From Luzula sylvatica (taxonomy: Eukaryota > Streptophyta > Magnoliopsida > Poales > Juncaceae): a DNA stretch of 64,000 nucleotides. Numbering within the stretch: position 1 is the stretch's first letter; each line of letters starts with the position of its first letter. The stretch is from positions 38,988,908-39,052,907 of the forward strand of contig OX326959.1 in assembly GCA_946800325.1 (NCBI GenBank), given 5' to 3'. The notes beneath the pieces are model-generated. The model worked only from the letters and a program-made list of their open reading frames with translations, was not told the DNA's origin and did no database searches. Below are positions 11,627 through 23,863 of the stretch, piece after piece. The position numbers and the translations under genes are program-made.

Positions 11627-14125
11627 ATATTGAATCGACATTAAAATTATTGAAGATGGTGATACTAAATACGTCGCTAGATGTCATTTCTTAATAGGAA
11701 AAGCATTTTTGGTCACCCAAATCTCATCCATACTAAATTTATTTATTTATCGGATCTAATTTCCTTAATTCAGGGTTATCTGGTGGTTTCGTATCGACAA
11801 CTACAATGTCGGCGATTAGATATATGCAAGAGTAACCTCGCGATTAGAATTCGAGTTGTCGGTTATTCTATGGGGGATGCACTTGTTCATTCAACAAGAA
11901 GCGTAAATCAATCAAATCTTGCCTATGCGGAAAATGACATTTGGATCATTGTGGCATAGCATGGCATGGTTGATCAATGTGTTCCAAGTGTTGCCAAAGA
12001 GGGAACTTTCGTTACCCTTCGACACTTTTTTGGTGGATTTTAAAGCCTTCTGTTGATGTCCTCTTGAAATATTTGTAAATATTTTATATTTAAATGATAT
12101 CGGAAACAGCACGTATCCTCAAAAAAAGAAAATCTTGTACTTTCAATGAAGAGAAAAGAGAGGCCACTCACACAATATTAGAATGTTTGTTGAGTATCAT
12201 TCGAAAAGAAAAAGAAAAAAAAAGAAGGATAATAGAATAGTATATGTCAATGTATTTAGACTAGAAATAGGGATGAGTACGAGATTGCAGAATATTAGAA
12301 TTGTAGGAGTACAAAGAGATTTTGAATAAGAGGTGGAATTTAGATTTTATTAATATAATAACTAGAGTCCTAGTTTAACTTTAGACTAATTTAATCAAGA
12401 AAAAATTTCTTTTTGAATGGTAATCAAGCAAATTGTTTCATTAACATCTCTCTATTGGAAATACGTAATCCATTAGAGGAACATGAAATTTTCACTAAGT
12501 TCTATAGTTTTAAAATGGACGAGAAAAAAAGAAGAATGAAAGTGAATTATTAAGGCTTTCACTCCTTTTTAATTTAATATTTTATTTCCTTCAAATTTAG
12601 AAGTTAAGATATACATTATTAAAACAAACATGATGATTTATTGTGCTAATCGCTCAATTACCTGGCCTATGAAACTATTGGCAAAATCTTTTTCTATATT
12701 GATGCCGTCGGAAATTTTTTTATTAAGTTTTTATTTTGACAAAATTTATATACAAATTTACTAAAATTCCTTAACCAAAATTTTAACTTAGAAATTCTAA
12801 AACATAATCCAAACATATCATAGTAATATTTCGATAATCTTTTTCTTTCCTATGCAAAACTGTCAATTACTTACACATCCAAACAAGACCTGAGGTTGAG
12901 ATGTTTTAAATGACTAAAAAAATACTAGAAGAAAGTGAATTAATGCACGAGGGAAACTAGAGAAGGCAGATAGAGCCCAATCTTAGAGGGAAGTCGAAGA
13001 GGAATCAATGAATCATTAATGATTCTGTCCAGGTGTTTGGTTTTGAGGTGATTAATCACTCCATTTAACTCCCACTATATTTTGATTTTTGACATCAAGT
13101 TAGATATTTGTCAAATTTTCCAAACCCTCCTATCTTTTATAAATATTTTTAAAAGGGCATTGTATGAATTTTCCTTTTCCACCCAACAAGAGTTTATTTG
13201 GAATTTTTTTTGGGTAAAAAAAATATCATCACTCCATTTGCTAAATCTGAAATAATGAATAAAAGAGAAACATATTTTTCATATCAATATAAACAAAAAA
13301 AATTAAAATGTATATGTATACGTATATAGAACTATAATTGAAATATATATTTTGCTCCCAAAACAAAATAATATAAAGAAAATAAAACTAAGTTGTAAAA
13401 AGAATATCTTGAAACATAACGCTCCATATTATTTTCTCTTTTATTATTTTGCTCACAAAAAAAAACGATGCATGAACTTTTTAAAGTTAATCAATCTTGT
13501 TGGAAAGTTACAAAATTATTTTACTTTGCAGGGGCTAAAAGGAAATCTAAAAATAAATTTGATATTGTAAACAATTGAGAAAAGTTTTGAGAATTTTCAC
13601 TAGATATTTGAAATGACTAAAAACGCTAAATGCTGCATAACATGCACTCTTTTGTGCCCAATAATCTCAATAGCATAACATATTTGTAGATTCCGATATT
13701 GTATTATGAAAAATAATTTTTCTACAGTTTGAAGTTATTAACTTAATACATATCAATAGTTACTCATAGATGGTGATGTGCTTGGCATAAGATATTATAA
13801 GTTTTTGATTCGAATTCCGTTTAGTATTATCAATAAAAATATGAAACTAAATATATTCACGATTCGTGGATTATATTTCTCTCCAAAAAAAAAAATAGTT
13901 ACTTATAGATGAAAATAATTTTGGATGTAATTATGAATAAAATAAAATTGTTTATTACAAAACAATTCGTTCCCTCTTGTTTTTATGATATTTTTAAAAA
14001 TTTTGCTGTCACATACATGAAATTGAATACAATTTAACTTAAATTAGAAAATCCAAGGAGATCTGCAACAAAAGCAGCAATACTATGCTTATGTGGCAGG
14101 AAACGTATCCTATCATATTTGCTCT
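11627..14125. other. 2.5-kb gene-free AT-rich stretch
   Basis: Read on both strands. Only short frames occur (for example 11681-11959 +, 13352-13570 +), with no recognisable domain. Two G-free A runs and scattered AT-rich simple sequence. No element ends were found. Confidence 0.45.
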
Positions 14126-14135
14126 CTGCTTCACT

Positions 14136-14277
14136 GAGCAATGATAGGTACACAAAAACCGACCACAAATTTGACACAAATACATAAGTTCATGTTTGAT
14201 TTATAATACAATTAATGACACAAACTTATGTATTTGTGTCAATTTTGTGGTCGGTTTTTGTGTACCTATCATTGCTC
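14136..14277. mobile_element. Mutator-type foldback MITE (copy 1), 10-bp TSD
   Basis: The 142-bp element is almost completely palindromic. The left arm starts GAGCAATGATAGGTACACA and the right arm is its inverse to GCTC, each about 53 bp long. It is flanked by identical 10-mers CTGCTTCACT (14126-14135 and 14278-14287). A 9-10 bp duplication plus long inverted repeats fits Mutator-like MITEs. Confidence 0.85.
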
Positions 14278-14287
14278 CTGCTTCACT

Positions 14288-14530
14288 ACTAAACCACAAA
14301 AATAAAAATCTTTTATTTTCTCCAGTACTGACCATTTAATATTCCATTCACTCCACGGCACTAATGCAAATTTCAACAATCACCATTCCACTATAAAATC
14401 CTCAAGCCAGCAAGTAGCAACCCAGCACCTCAAAGCCCTATCTACATCCAAATAACTCATAAAACTTTTCTCCACATCACAAACAATAGGAAAACTAAAA
14501 CAAATATTTCAGAAACAAAAGCGAAATACA
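14288..14530. other. intergenic
   Basis: AT-rich, nothing recognised. Confidence 0.4.
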
Positions 14531-14536
14531 TTCATA

Positions 14537-14870
14537 GTGTTTGGTGCACTTATGAGAATTCTAGAGCTGGTACAATGCGGATGCCACGCTACTCAACTTG
14601 ACGAGGTAATTACAGTCCCGGACAATCCACCCGGCCAGGAGACCGTGCCAACTGGACGTTATGCTAGAGGGTCGAGAAGATCGAGACACAGACAAGCCGG
14701 CGTAAAGAGCATGCCGTGCAATTGGAAGCCTTCTCTGGGAGATATTTTGGAGGACGGGGATCAAGCTAGAAAATGTGGCTCCGCAGCTCGTTGCTCGCAC
14801 AAACCAGCAGATCGAGGGATTTCACGGTCACGAAGTGAAGATATTAGGTACTACATATGTGATAACATAG
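14537..14870 (+). other. unidentified coding-like segment
   Basis: The GC content rises abruptly here. One plus-strand frame is open from 14537 to 14896. A different plus-strand frame (about 14715-14849) reads KLENVAPQLVARTNQQIEG followed by FHGHEVKIL and a GT donor-like AGGTAC. This second reading looks more like real protein, suggesting an exon of an unknown gene with frame breaks upstream. I could not assign a family. Confidence 0.25.
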
Positions 14871-14946
14871 TTTTGTTTTGTTTTATGGAGTCGTGATTTT
14901 ATTTAGAGAGCATATATGATGCCCCACAAAAGTGAGATAAAAGTTC

Positions 14947-15116
14947 GAGTAATGATACAGACCACGAATTTGGTCCCTCGAATTGACCTCACCTGCCACG
15001 TGGCAGGCAGCTATTGGATGCATGTTTTATACAACTTTAATGCATCCAATAGCTGTCTGCCACGTGGCAGGTGAGGTCAATTCGAGGGACCAAATTCGTG
15101 GTCCCTATCATTACTC
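14947..15116. mobile_element. Mutator-type foldback MITE (copy 2), 9-bp TSD
   Basis: A 170-bp palindromic element with arms of roughly 75 bp, from GAGTAATGATACAGACCACG to its inverse ending ATTACTC. It is flanked by identical 9-mers TAAAAGTTC (14938-14946 and 15117-15125). The outer bases GAG(C/T)AATGATA are shared with the element at 14136, so both belong to one family. Confidence 0.87.
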
Positions 15117-15125
15117 TAAAAGTTC

Positions 15126-15768
15126 TTGATGACGTCATCACGTTTATTGGATTAATGGTTAATTGGATTAGAAAATTAATTTTAATAAAATGTGACAGAT
15201 ATGGACCAATTAACAAACAAAGGAATTAACAAAAAAATTAATTTTAATTACGGTCATGATAGGTACGAACCGATTAACAAATCTGTGCTAATGTCATCGA
15301 GAATGTTCATCCCACTTTTGTGGAGAAGAGTATAATTGTCAAATATTATTCAAGCTGCTCAACTATAAATATATTTACGTATTTATTTAGTTTTATTAAT
15401 AATAATAATACAAGACAATACTAAGAACTATTATTATTTTTGTTGGAAATTAACAAACAGTTATTACCTCACGAAGATCCGCAATTGTACACGCAAGCAA
15501 GCCGAAGCGACCGAAACCTTGCCTGCATTTTCACCGACAGCTTATTTGTTCTGATACTTTTCTACAAATTATCAGATTTTATTAAAAATCGATAATTATT
15601 TTCTTTTATGTAAATACTTTGTAACCACTATTATACTTTTGTAAATAGAAATATTTTCAAATCGGGTCCCTTGTTTAACTTTCATATTGTTCCGTTTTAT
15701 TGTCATGTCAAACATAAATAAGCACTAATTCACAACAATAAATCATTTTACAACACCGATAAATTTAA
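15126..15768. other. 3' flank of DPH5
   Basis: AT-rich, no gene seen. Confidence 0.4.
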
Positions 15769-17068
15769 TTAATTAATAGAATAGAATTGAAGCATTTCTT
15801 GCTCCACTGGATGGGTTTCGCCAGGTATGATAAAACAATGAAGAGGGGCACCGAAATCGAAACTCTGCAATTGTTTCATTGTACCGGATACAATTGTGTG
15901 ATTTTCGCTCCCAAGTCGTGCAATTCCTACACACACTGTTTCCTCTCCGTATACTACATGTTAAAGAAAATAAAACTTAAAAGAGCTTAAATTAAAAAAA
16001 TGATAATAATCAAGTAATTGAAGACAATATACCATTTTCACCATGGGCTTGCTCGATCTCTAAGAGCTGATCTATAGCCGTATTAATAGTCATAAATCTT
16101 GGCGCCTCGTAAACTTTTTTTCCTCTAAACGTAAATAGCAAAAAATAAAAAAAATATTTGAAATTAATGAAAATTCTGAAAATTAAATAATTAATCAACT
16201 TAAATTAAGTGTACCTGCACAATGACTCGAGGGAAGGCTCCTTTACACGTATATCTACAAACACAACAAAAATATATTATATTTAAGAATTTAAGATCTA
16301 ATTTAATTACGCTAAATTCAATTGATTAAAATTACCTAACAAACAAAGGGTATGAAGTCCGAGATTTTGATTATTTTTTATTTTCTCGTAAAAGCTATCA
16401 GGTCTCCAAGTTTCGGTAAAGAACGGTACCGATACCGCTTCCCCGTACCGGTACAATTGCAAGCCACAAATTCCAATCGCATTCATAATCGAAGCATTGT
16501 GTACCACTTTCACCTCCACCCCCTTCTCCTTCGCTCGTACCACTAGATCCGAATGTGTGGTCGCTCTATAATAGTAAAATAAAATTCCATTATTTTCAGC
16601 ATAAATAGTGAAATGAAAAGAGATTTTTGGTACCCAAAAGGATCTCCCACAACGAGAAAAGCAACGTGGGAATCCAAAGCTTCTAGAAGCATCTCATCTG
16701 CTTTTTCCTCGACCATCTCTCTATCTGCCACTATCAATTCCTTCCCATACAATTCCTCCTGTACATAAATAACAAAGAAAATAAGAGAAAAAATTGCCAG
16801 AGCAATTCATCGAACAGTTCATGAGCATGAACTCAGACACTACAACAAACAATCAAACACCCATCCACAAATAAAAACCATGTAGTAAAAGAAAAAAATT
16901 AATTATAATGGAGCTTACGAGCTTGGAGAGGCCATTGGAAGCGAGTCCAAAGGAGAGGAGAGATGTATACGCTTCAATATAGACCTTTGAACATTTTCGT
17001 ATATAGTCGAGACCCCGTAGTGTAATATCTCTCTCGTCACCTAATCCTAGACCGATGATGTACAACAT
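15769..17068 (-). CDS. DPH5: diphthine methyl ester synthase
   Basis: DPH5 is the S-adenosylmethionine-dependent methyltransferase that makes the methylated diphthine intermediate on the conserved His of elongation factor 2, in the cytosol. Six exons on the minus strand join in frame: 16919-17068, 16634-16758, 16336-16565, 16215-16254, 16033-16124 and 15769-15953, giving 273 residues, the family's usual length. The N-terminus [20 protein letters not shown] is the SAM-binding tetrapyrrole-methylase-type start. Further hallmarks are [58 protein letters not shown] and the C-terminal [18 protein letters not shown] and THPVE motifs. All introns have GT-AG borders and no frame is broken, so the gene looks functional. 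A telo-box lies just upstream. Confidence 0.93.
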
Positions 17069-17092
17069 CCTTTTTGCGTTCTCGGTCGTTTT

Positions 17093-17111
17093 TGGGTTTA
17101 GGGTTTAGGGG
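17093..17111 (-). promoter_or_regulatory. telo-box in the DPH5 5' region
   Basis: On the gene's strand the sequence reads CCCCTAAACCCTAAACCC, about 25 bp upstream of the ATG. AAACCCTAA telo-boxes are common in plant promoters of ribosomal protein and translation-factor genes. This fits a translation-linked enzyme. The regulatory role here is inferred from the motif alone. Confidence 0.5.
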
Positions 17112-17398
17112 CGAATTGGGGAAGGGGGGAGAACGGGAAGAAGAGAGGAGAGGAAGGAGAAGAAGGCCTATATTTCTTGGGCCTTCGATTAACATTAAAG
17201 ACTTCATTTTTATTTCTTGCCATAAACAATCAAAACATTTTAGAAAGGTTCCCATTGATGTGAATGTGTAGATTTATGACCAAAATTCATATTAGGAAAT
17301 TTATTTGAATGGATTGTGAGTAGAGTAGGGGTGTCAACGGTTCGGATAGTAATATATTATAATAACATAACTTATTTTTTAACTAGAAATATATATAA

Positions 17399-19323
17399 CT
17401 AGCTTTTTCCCCCGCGCGATTGCGCCGGAGTCTTCGAGTTTGTTATGATGTAATTTTTCCTAATATGTTATTGGATTCTACGTTTTATTGCCTGATTGTT
17501 CACACATCTGTATTTTGGTGTATTCTTTACTCCCTATCTTTTTTGGATATTGTAAAAAAATTCTATGTTTTTGTATATTTCAAAAAAAAACCTCTACCAA
17601 ACTTTTGTTTCTCTTATGGATGATATTCACTTCTCCTTTTCCCAAATACTCTTTAATCTTCATACGTAATGATTAATTTTTTTTTATTATTAATTTTAAC
17701 CAAATTCGTAAACAATAATAATAAAATATGGAATAATAAATAAACACATTGAAAACATATCGTAAAAGAATATCTATTTAAACATCAATTTTTTTTTTTT
17801 TCGTTGTCCGATTATTTTAGTAATAATTTCATGATTTTATATTTTTATCTATTGTAAAATAATATATTGTAAAAGAATATCTATGTTGTGTTCTTTTTAT
17901 CATTATTTTGTGTTAGTTTTTCAGGGGAAAAATATAGAAGTCAAATATATATAATGTATGAAATATTAAAATTGTATAAATATAATATATAATAATTTTT
18001 TTAATTATTATATGCTCCAAAAATATGAAGATTTTTTTAAATTAATAGAAAATAATTTTTTTTTAATTACTACATATATAAATTTAGGTGTTTTTATAAT
18101 ATCCAATAATTTAATGAGTTTTTTGAAAATTTTCCGTATATAATTTATACAAAAAAATATGAATGAACTTGATCCACGATGGACCAAAATTCATGTAATT
18201 TTTTAATTATTGGGTTTATATAGATCATGTTAAAATAAAAAATCATATATTATAGATCTTTTTGATCAAGATCAAGTGGTCCACATTAAAAGGATGATGT
18301 GACCTTTTGTGAGGACTTTAATTTCTCTAAAAAAAAAAAAAAAAAAAAAAGGATAAATATCACATTAACTGAAACCGGTAAGAAGACCAAAAGGCTAAAA
18401 ATAAATTATTAATGATATCATTAATTACTAATGATATTAATTGTATATAGTTGATATCCATGATAATGATAAGAAATCAATCATAATTAAAGCGAGAAAT
18501 TCAAATATAAAAAAGTGAAAAGGTAAAGGATGACGTGGAGCAAGCATAGAAGAGCAATTTTCTTAACTTTATAAATATCAAAAAATGTAAATTAAAACTA
18601 AAAAGGACCAACATATAAATAAAAAGGACCAAAATATAAATTCAAATGTTAAAAAGGACCGAAATTTAAATAAAAAATGACCTAAATGTTAATAAAAATG
18701 ACCAAAGTGTAAACTAAAAATAAAAAAGACCAAAATATAAATAAAAATGACCAAAATATAAATTCAAAAATATAAAAAAAGACCGACATGTAAATAAAAG
18801 AGGATCAAGGTGTAAATGAAAAGTACCAAAATGTAATTTTTTAAACTAAAAAATACCAAAATGTAAATAAAAAGGACCAAAATATAATTTTTCAAACAAA
18901 AAAGGACCAAAATGTAAATTAATTTTTTTTACAAAAAGGCCCCTGGTGACGAAGAGGACCAAAATGTAATTTTTTATACTAAAAAGGACCAACATGTAAA
19001 TAAAAATGACCAAAATGTAATTTTTCAAACTAAAAAGGACCAAAATGTAATTTTTCAAACCAAAAAGGACCAAAATGTAAATTAAATTTTTTTTACAAAA
19101 AGGCCCCTGGTGACGAAGAGGACCAAAATGTAATTTTTTATACTAAAAAGGACCAACATGTAAATAAAAAAGACCAAAATGTAATTTTTCAAACTAAAAA
19201 GGACCAAAATGTAAATAAAGAAGAACCAAAATATAAATCGTGAACAGTGTAATTATATTGTGAACAGTGTTGGCGACGTGGCCTCATGTATGAGTTCCAA
19301 TTTATCTAACTTTGTATATAAGA
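17399..19323 (-). mobile_element. Helitron A (non-autonomous), inserted in a hAT MITE
   Basis: On the minus strand it begins TCTTATATAC after an A and ends in CTAG (17399-17402) before a T. A GC hairpin (CGCGCGATTGCGCCGG region, 17410-17428) lies just inside the 3' end. These are the 5' TC, 3' CTRR, subterminal hairpin and A/T insertion site of Helitrons. The related hAT copy at 48462-49094 has no insertion at the matching position (about 48705), which confirms both borders. No Rep/helicase is encoded. Much of the interior is a GGTCC-type minisatellite. Confidence 0.88.
18590..19230. repeat. minisatellite in Helitron A
   Basis: Around 30 degenerate tandem units of about 20-23 bp, core AAAAAGGACCAAAATGTAAA. 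The same core occurs inverted in Helitrons B and C (31400-31820 and 32170-32700). Confidence 0.85.
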
Positions 19324-19711
19324 TAGAATTTGTATAATGAATGATATATATGATTATATTTAAACGTGATTTTACGATAGTGATTTTAAATAGCTCACGA
19401 ATCATTAATTTATATATGATGTTTGAACTAATATAAAATAAAATACATAAAAACATTATATAATATAAGGATCCGGATCCGGTTCCGTATACTCGAATCC
19501 GGTTCCGAATATCCGAATCCTAAAAGTATATACGGATCCGGAACACGGATCCGGTCCCGACACCAAAACCGAATATCGGATCCGGTTCCGGCTCCAAAAA
19601 TGTGTAACCATATTCATATCCGGATCCAGATATTTTTTTTTCGAATTCGAATATTTCTTCGGATACGGTTCGGATCGGTTCGAACAATATCCTAACACCC
19701 CCAATTGTGAG

Positions 19712-20496
19712 TCTGAGTAAAAAATGTTAAATATGAAAGGGAAAGAAGGGTGAAAAGCAGGAAAGAAATTCAATTTATTTCGTTTGTAAACAAGAAGTAC
19801 AGCGTTATTTTAGATTTGATATTTTTTAGTCCAAAAACTTTACAAGTCCATAATTAAATCACCGAAACATCACCTAAATGCTCAATAAAATAATTTTTCA
19901 GGTGGGCCCCCGCTTTGTTTTTACATGTAAATTAGTATTTCCGGATTGTTTCGATGTTTTTTTTATGTGACTGTAACATTTGTGTTTCTGCGTCTAAGAC
20001 AACGAAGTATATTTTTACGAAAGTCTCAAAAATACCTCTCTTTTAATTATGAAATGCATTTTAAAAATGATCATTCACGAATATATTTTCTAAAACAGTG
20101 TTGAGTTAAAGCTCTCAAAATTAAACACTAATTTCATGGAAATAATTAAAATCTCGATGTCGATCTGATCTTAGTGCAATAATCTTGTTAAATTGAGAAT
20201 GAAAGAACATGTTAAAAACTATTTCATGTCAGTCACAACAACTAAATTTGAAAGTAGCAATACTAGAAGAAAGTGTATTCAAATTAAATTCAATAATAAA
20301 ATGAAATAACAATATTAAAGCAACAATAATACTTTAAATCAATAAAATAATACCTAAAAAGTCGTCACAAATATCCAATCATACAAAATAACATTTTTAA
20401 TAATCTATTAAATTCATCTAAATCGATTCGAGATTAAAAAAATTTAGTATTACATGGATTTAAACCAAAGATATATTAAAAAAATTCTCAATGGTA
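19712..20496. other. intergenic
   Basis: AT-rich, no gene or element boundary recognised. Confidence 0.4.
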
Positions 20497-21085
20497 TATT
20501 TAGATGGGAGAATTTCTTTCATATCCATACTAAACTCACAAATAACGTATTTATCCCTCTTAAATTACAAATAACATATTTATTCCTACTAAATCTTGTT
20601 AGTATCAAATTTATCCAAAATTAACAACTTTGTTAGATTTAACAGAAAAATAATTATAATTGCCTAATTTACCCCTCAACTAACCCTCAATCCAATAAAC
20701 CGATTCAAACCCTAAATCCAATAAGAGACCCAATGATAACATACGATCTCCAGAAGCTCTTCTTCATTCTTCTTCGGTCTTCGTTCTTCTTCGCCTTCTT
20801 ACAAAGCTTTAGGAGGCGGTGGCGTAGCTGATGTAGCTGACGGTCTGGCGTACGAACTCGCTCCAGGAGACCGTCTGGCGTGGCAGACGGTCGGTCAAAT
20901 GAGGTGGTTTTGAGATCCGGCGAATCCGACAGTCTTAAGTAGCTAACGATCAGGTGAAGCGGTCTTGAGATCCGACGAAGCTGGCTGTATGTTGAGTGAT
21001 GCTCGTATTAATTTTGTTTATTTCACTAAATAATTTCTAGATTTTTCTTTTTTGAGTTTAATTACTTGAGGAATAATTGCTAGAT

Positions 21086-21583
21086 TCGTGAACAATAAGT
21101 TATAATCAGTAAAAATCAACAATTAGAGTGGATTTATTGACCAAGAAAGTACATATAGGCGACAGACTATTCAATTCACAGGTTGAATTACTTCTCTTTC
21201 AAATTTCTCTCATATTCTTTATATCTACATAATTAACCAAAGTTTTTTCATCATGTTAACATGGGATTACACCTGGACAAGAGAGGTTTTAGAATCTTGG
21301 AGTCGCATTGTACAAAGATGTTGATTGTTTTGTTCTTGTTTACGATGTTAATGCCATAAAATCTTTCGATCAATCAATAATTGGTATGAAGAATTCTTGA
21401 TTTAGGTAATTTAGTTTCCCCAAAATTATCCATTTGTATCTTCATTTAACAATTCTATATAAATTTATATATTGTCAATTTTGTATTTTTTCGGACAACA
21501 AAACGAGAGCATGGTCTGTTTTAAAAGGGATTCCTTATTTTCAGACTTCAGCAAAAGACAGATTTAATGTCGAAGAAGAAATG
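21086..21583 (+). pseudogene. captured Rab7/RABG3 small GTPase fragments
   Basis: Three exon remnants of a Rab7-type GTPase (endosome-to-vacuole traffic) are visible on the plus strand. 21086-21181 corresponds to the switch I region (STIRVDLLTKKVHIGDRLFNS). About 21260-21402 holds a degenerate GQERF box, an in-frame TAG where a Gln is expected, then LGVALYKDVDCFVLVYDVN. 21500-21583 reads RAWSVLKGIPYFQTSAKD, containing the TSAK box. Frameshifts and stops break the frame, and the P-loop and prenylated C-terminus are missing. Introns are kept, so capture was from genomic DNA, as expected for a MULE. Confidence 0.8.
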
Positions 21584-21744
21584 TAAGTATATTTGTAACT
21601 GAGATTAATTGCATAATAATAATTAAGAATATATTTGTTTATCCAATCTTATTTTGGTTTATTTTGTATTTGTTAGATATATGCTAGACAAAATTAATGT
21701 AAAGGGGGTGGAAGGCAAGCCAACTCAGCATCGGGTTGGGTATG

Positions 21745-21747
<3 letters not shown>

Positions 21748-21782
<35 letters not shown>
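21748..21782. repeat. (GA)n microsatellite
   Basis: About 17 GA units inside the MULE, shortly after the Rab7 fragments. Confidence 0.9.
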
Positions 21783-21784
<2 letters not shown>

Positions 21785-23552
21785 GTATGAGCCAGCCAAG
21801 TTTTTTCTTGATTTGTCGTGTATCCATATGGTATAAATTTTCATGCTTGATGATGGATGGTTTTGGATGCGTCGATTTGCCAATTATTATTTTGTTGAAT
21901 ATTTTTTTTTTGGGAGATTCTCTTTTGTATAATATAATAGCATATATTTGATTAGTTTTTGTTTATGATAAAAAGTAGCCCTTGCTAAATGTTGTTGGAA
22001 AATATCAATAAATTTTGGGGATCTAACTCGAGTAAGAATTCTTGGTTTTTAATAAAGATATATAATGAAAATGATATTTGTGTGGTACTAATTAATGTTC
22101 GATTAGTGTATAAAATTCAAGAGCACATAAATTCTAGTCAAAAGAATAAACTCAAAATTACATAAATACTAGCAAAGGATCCAAGCTCTTCATCCATGCA
22201 TATTAAACTTCTCGAGTATTTCAATCGGCATGAAATATTTGTTGTTTTTCCTCCATGCCGAAACGTATGCCCAAAATATTTCCACTGCCTATTTGAAACC
22301 AAAATTAGTGCTTTTAAATTCATATGCAATATACCTTTCCGAGTAAAACCAGAGGCAATGGAGTTCTAGCGACGGGAGGGACGATTAGGACATGAAGGGC
22401 ATAAAAAACTACACATTAGTAAAAAACCCAATTATTAACAAATAAACAAACTATTATTACATTTCACAGTTGAAAGAATAAATGACAAATAGTCCATATT
22501 TCACTGTTATACTAAACCCTACGTTAAACTGAATGCAAAAAATCTTTAATATTGTCCTCAAGGTTTAATTTATAGAATTGCCCCCGAAACCCTAATATAG
22601 AATCATAGAATAAATATGGAGGTATTCTAGTCTCATTGTTTTCATATCCATTGAAACTATCCTGCTGTAAATGTTCAAATTTAAATTCAGCAAATTTCCA
22701 GATCTTCATTGAGTTAAACGCATTCATATTGCTCCTTTTACTCTGAACCATTTAACCCAACTAAAGTTTCTCGTTTGATATTCAATTCCACTTGGCCTTT
22801 TACCCATAGTGACGCGACAATCTTCAATAATTCCCTTAATTTCAAGCTACTGTCGACATTGATATCATTAGGAACATGATCGAAATCTAGATAATATCAA
22901 CCAATTCAAGTTCAATCGAACAAATCTTTACAAATAATCCTTCAAAAAAGATCATACGGTCTGATTAAGCTTAGGGTTTATGGTACCTTGAATCAATGAA
23001 AAAATTGCAAAAATTGTCAAATTGATTTAGGGAAGAGGATTTAGGATACCTTGAATCGATTTAAAGACTAGAAAATCTGAAGACTAGAGAATCGATTTAG
23101 AACAAACTCGAGCCATGCCAGACCGCCAGAGAATCGATTCAGAGATGAAGGTTTAGGGTGTCGTCGGATCTCAAGACCGCCACTCCTTACCGCCTCGTCT
23201 GACCGCCCCGCCATACCGTCAGTTTGGCCCGGCCGGCTCAAGCTTCGTACGAAGGTGAAGAAGAATGAAGAAGAACGAAGAAGAGCTGAAGGAGATCGTA
23301 GGTGATCATTTTTGTTATTGGGTCTCTTATCGGATTTAGGGTTGAATCGGTTTATTGGGTTGAGGGTTAGTTGAGGGGTAAATGAGTCTATTGTGATTAT
23401 TTTTTTTGTTAAATCTAACAAAATTGTTAGTTTTGGATAAATTTGATACTAACAATATTTAGTAGGGATAAATATGTTATTTGTAATTTTAGAGGGATAA
23501 ATATGTTATTTGTGAGTTTAGCAGGGACATGAGAAATTCCCCCTATTTAGAT

Positions 23553-23863
23553 TGAAGCTTACTTCTCATTTATCGACTTTTTGAGTTTCATACATTTTAC
23601 ATGTCGAGTAGTGCAGCGACCAAATTTGACCAAATTTGACCGCATTTAGTGAAAAGAATGTAAAAACTCACACCATTTATATTTCAAGTCATGCAAGATT
23701 TATAGGAATCAAGAAATGCTGATCCGTGCTGTTTCGAAACAACAAAAAAAATGCATGACATTATATATTTCGGGAGAATTCTTTATAAATATATATATTT
23801 CTCAATATTTTAAAATACTTCAAAAAAATCCCTCAAAACATTTTTTTTCTTTTCAAATGTACT
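23553..23863. other. intergenic
   Basis: AT-rich, nothing recognised. Confidence 0.4.

Larger units (their letters stand above)
17321..19703. mobile_element. hAT MITE of the GGGTGTCAA family, split by a Helitron
   Basis: Flanked by identical 8-mers ATTGTGAG (17313-17320 and 19704-19711). The left end contains TAGGGGTGTCAACGG and the right end ACACCCCCA. The interior outside the Helitron (17321-17398 and 19324-19703) matches the element at 48462-49094 along its whole length, including the GGATCCGGTTCCG block. Removing the Helitron leaves about 458 bp. Confidence 0.8.
20506..23543. mobile_element. Mutator-like element (Pack-MULE type) carrying Rab7 fragments
   Basis: Long inverted repeats of about 300 bp: the left begins GGGAGAATTTCTTTCATATC, the right is the inverse and ends GAGAAATTCCCCC. 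The same words appear in both arms in opposite orientation (ATTTATCC blocks, CCCTCAACTAACCCTCAA, CCGATTCAA, AAGAGACCCAAT). It is flanked by identical 9-mers TATTTAGAT (20497-20505 and 23544-23552). Long TIRs with a 9-bp duplication define MULEs. No MURA transposase is present. The interior holds decayed Rab7 exons and unidentified sequence at 22100-22800. Confidence 0.88.

Noticed and set aside
13790..13835. tRNA-like A/B boxes near GATTCGAATTCC
   Set aside because: B-box match is partial and no cloverleaf can be folded.
17093..17111. Interstitial telomere repeat
   Set aside because: Only two units and placed in a gene's 5' region; a telo-box is the simpler reading.
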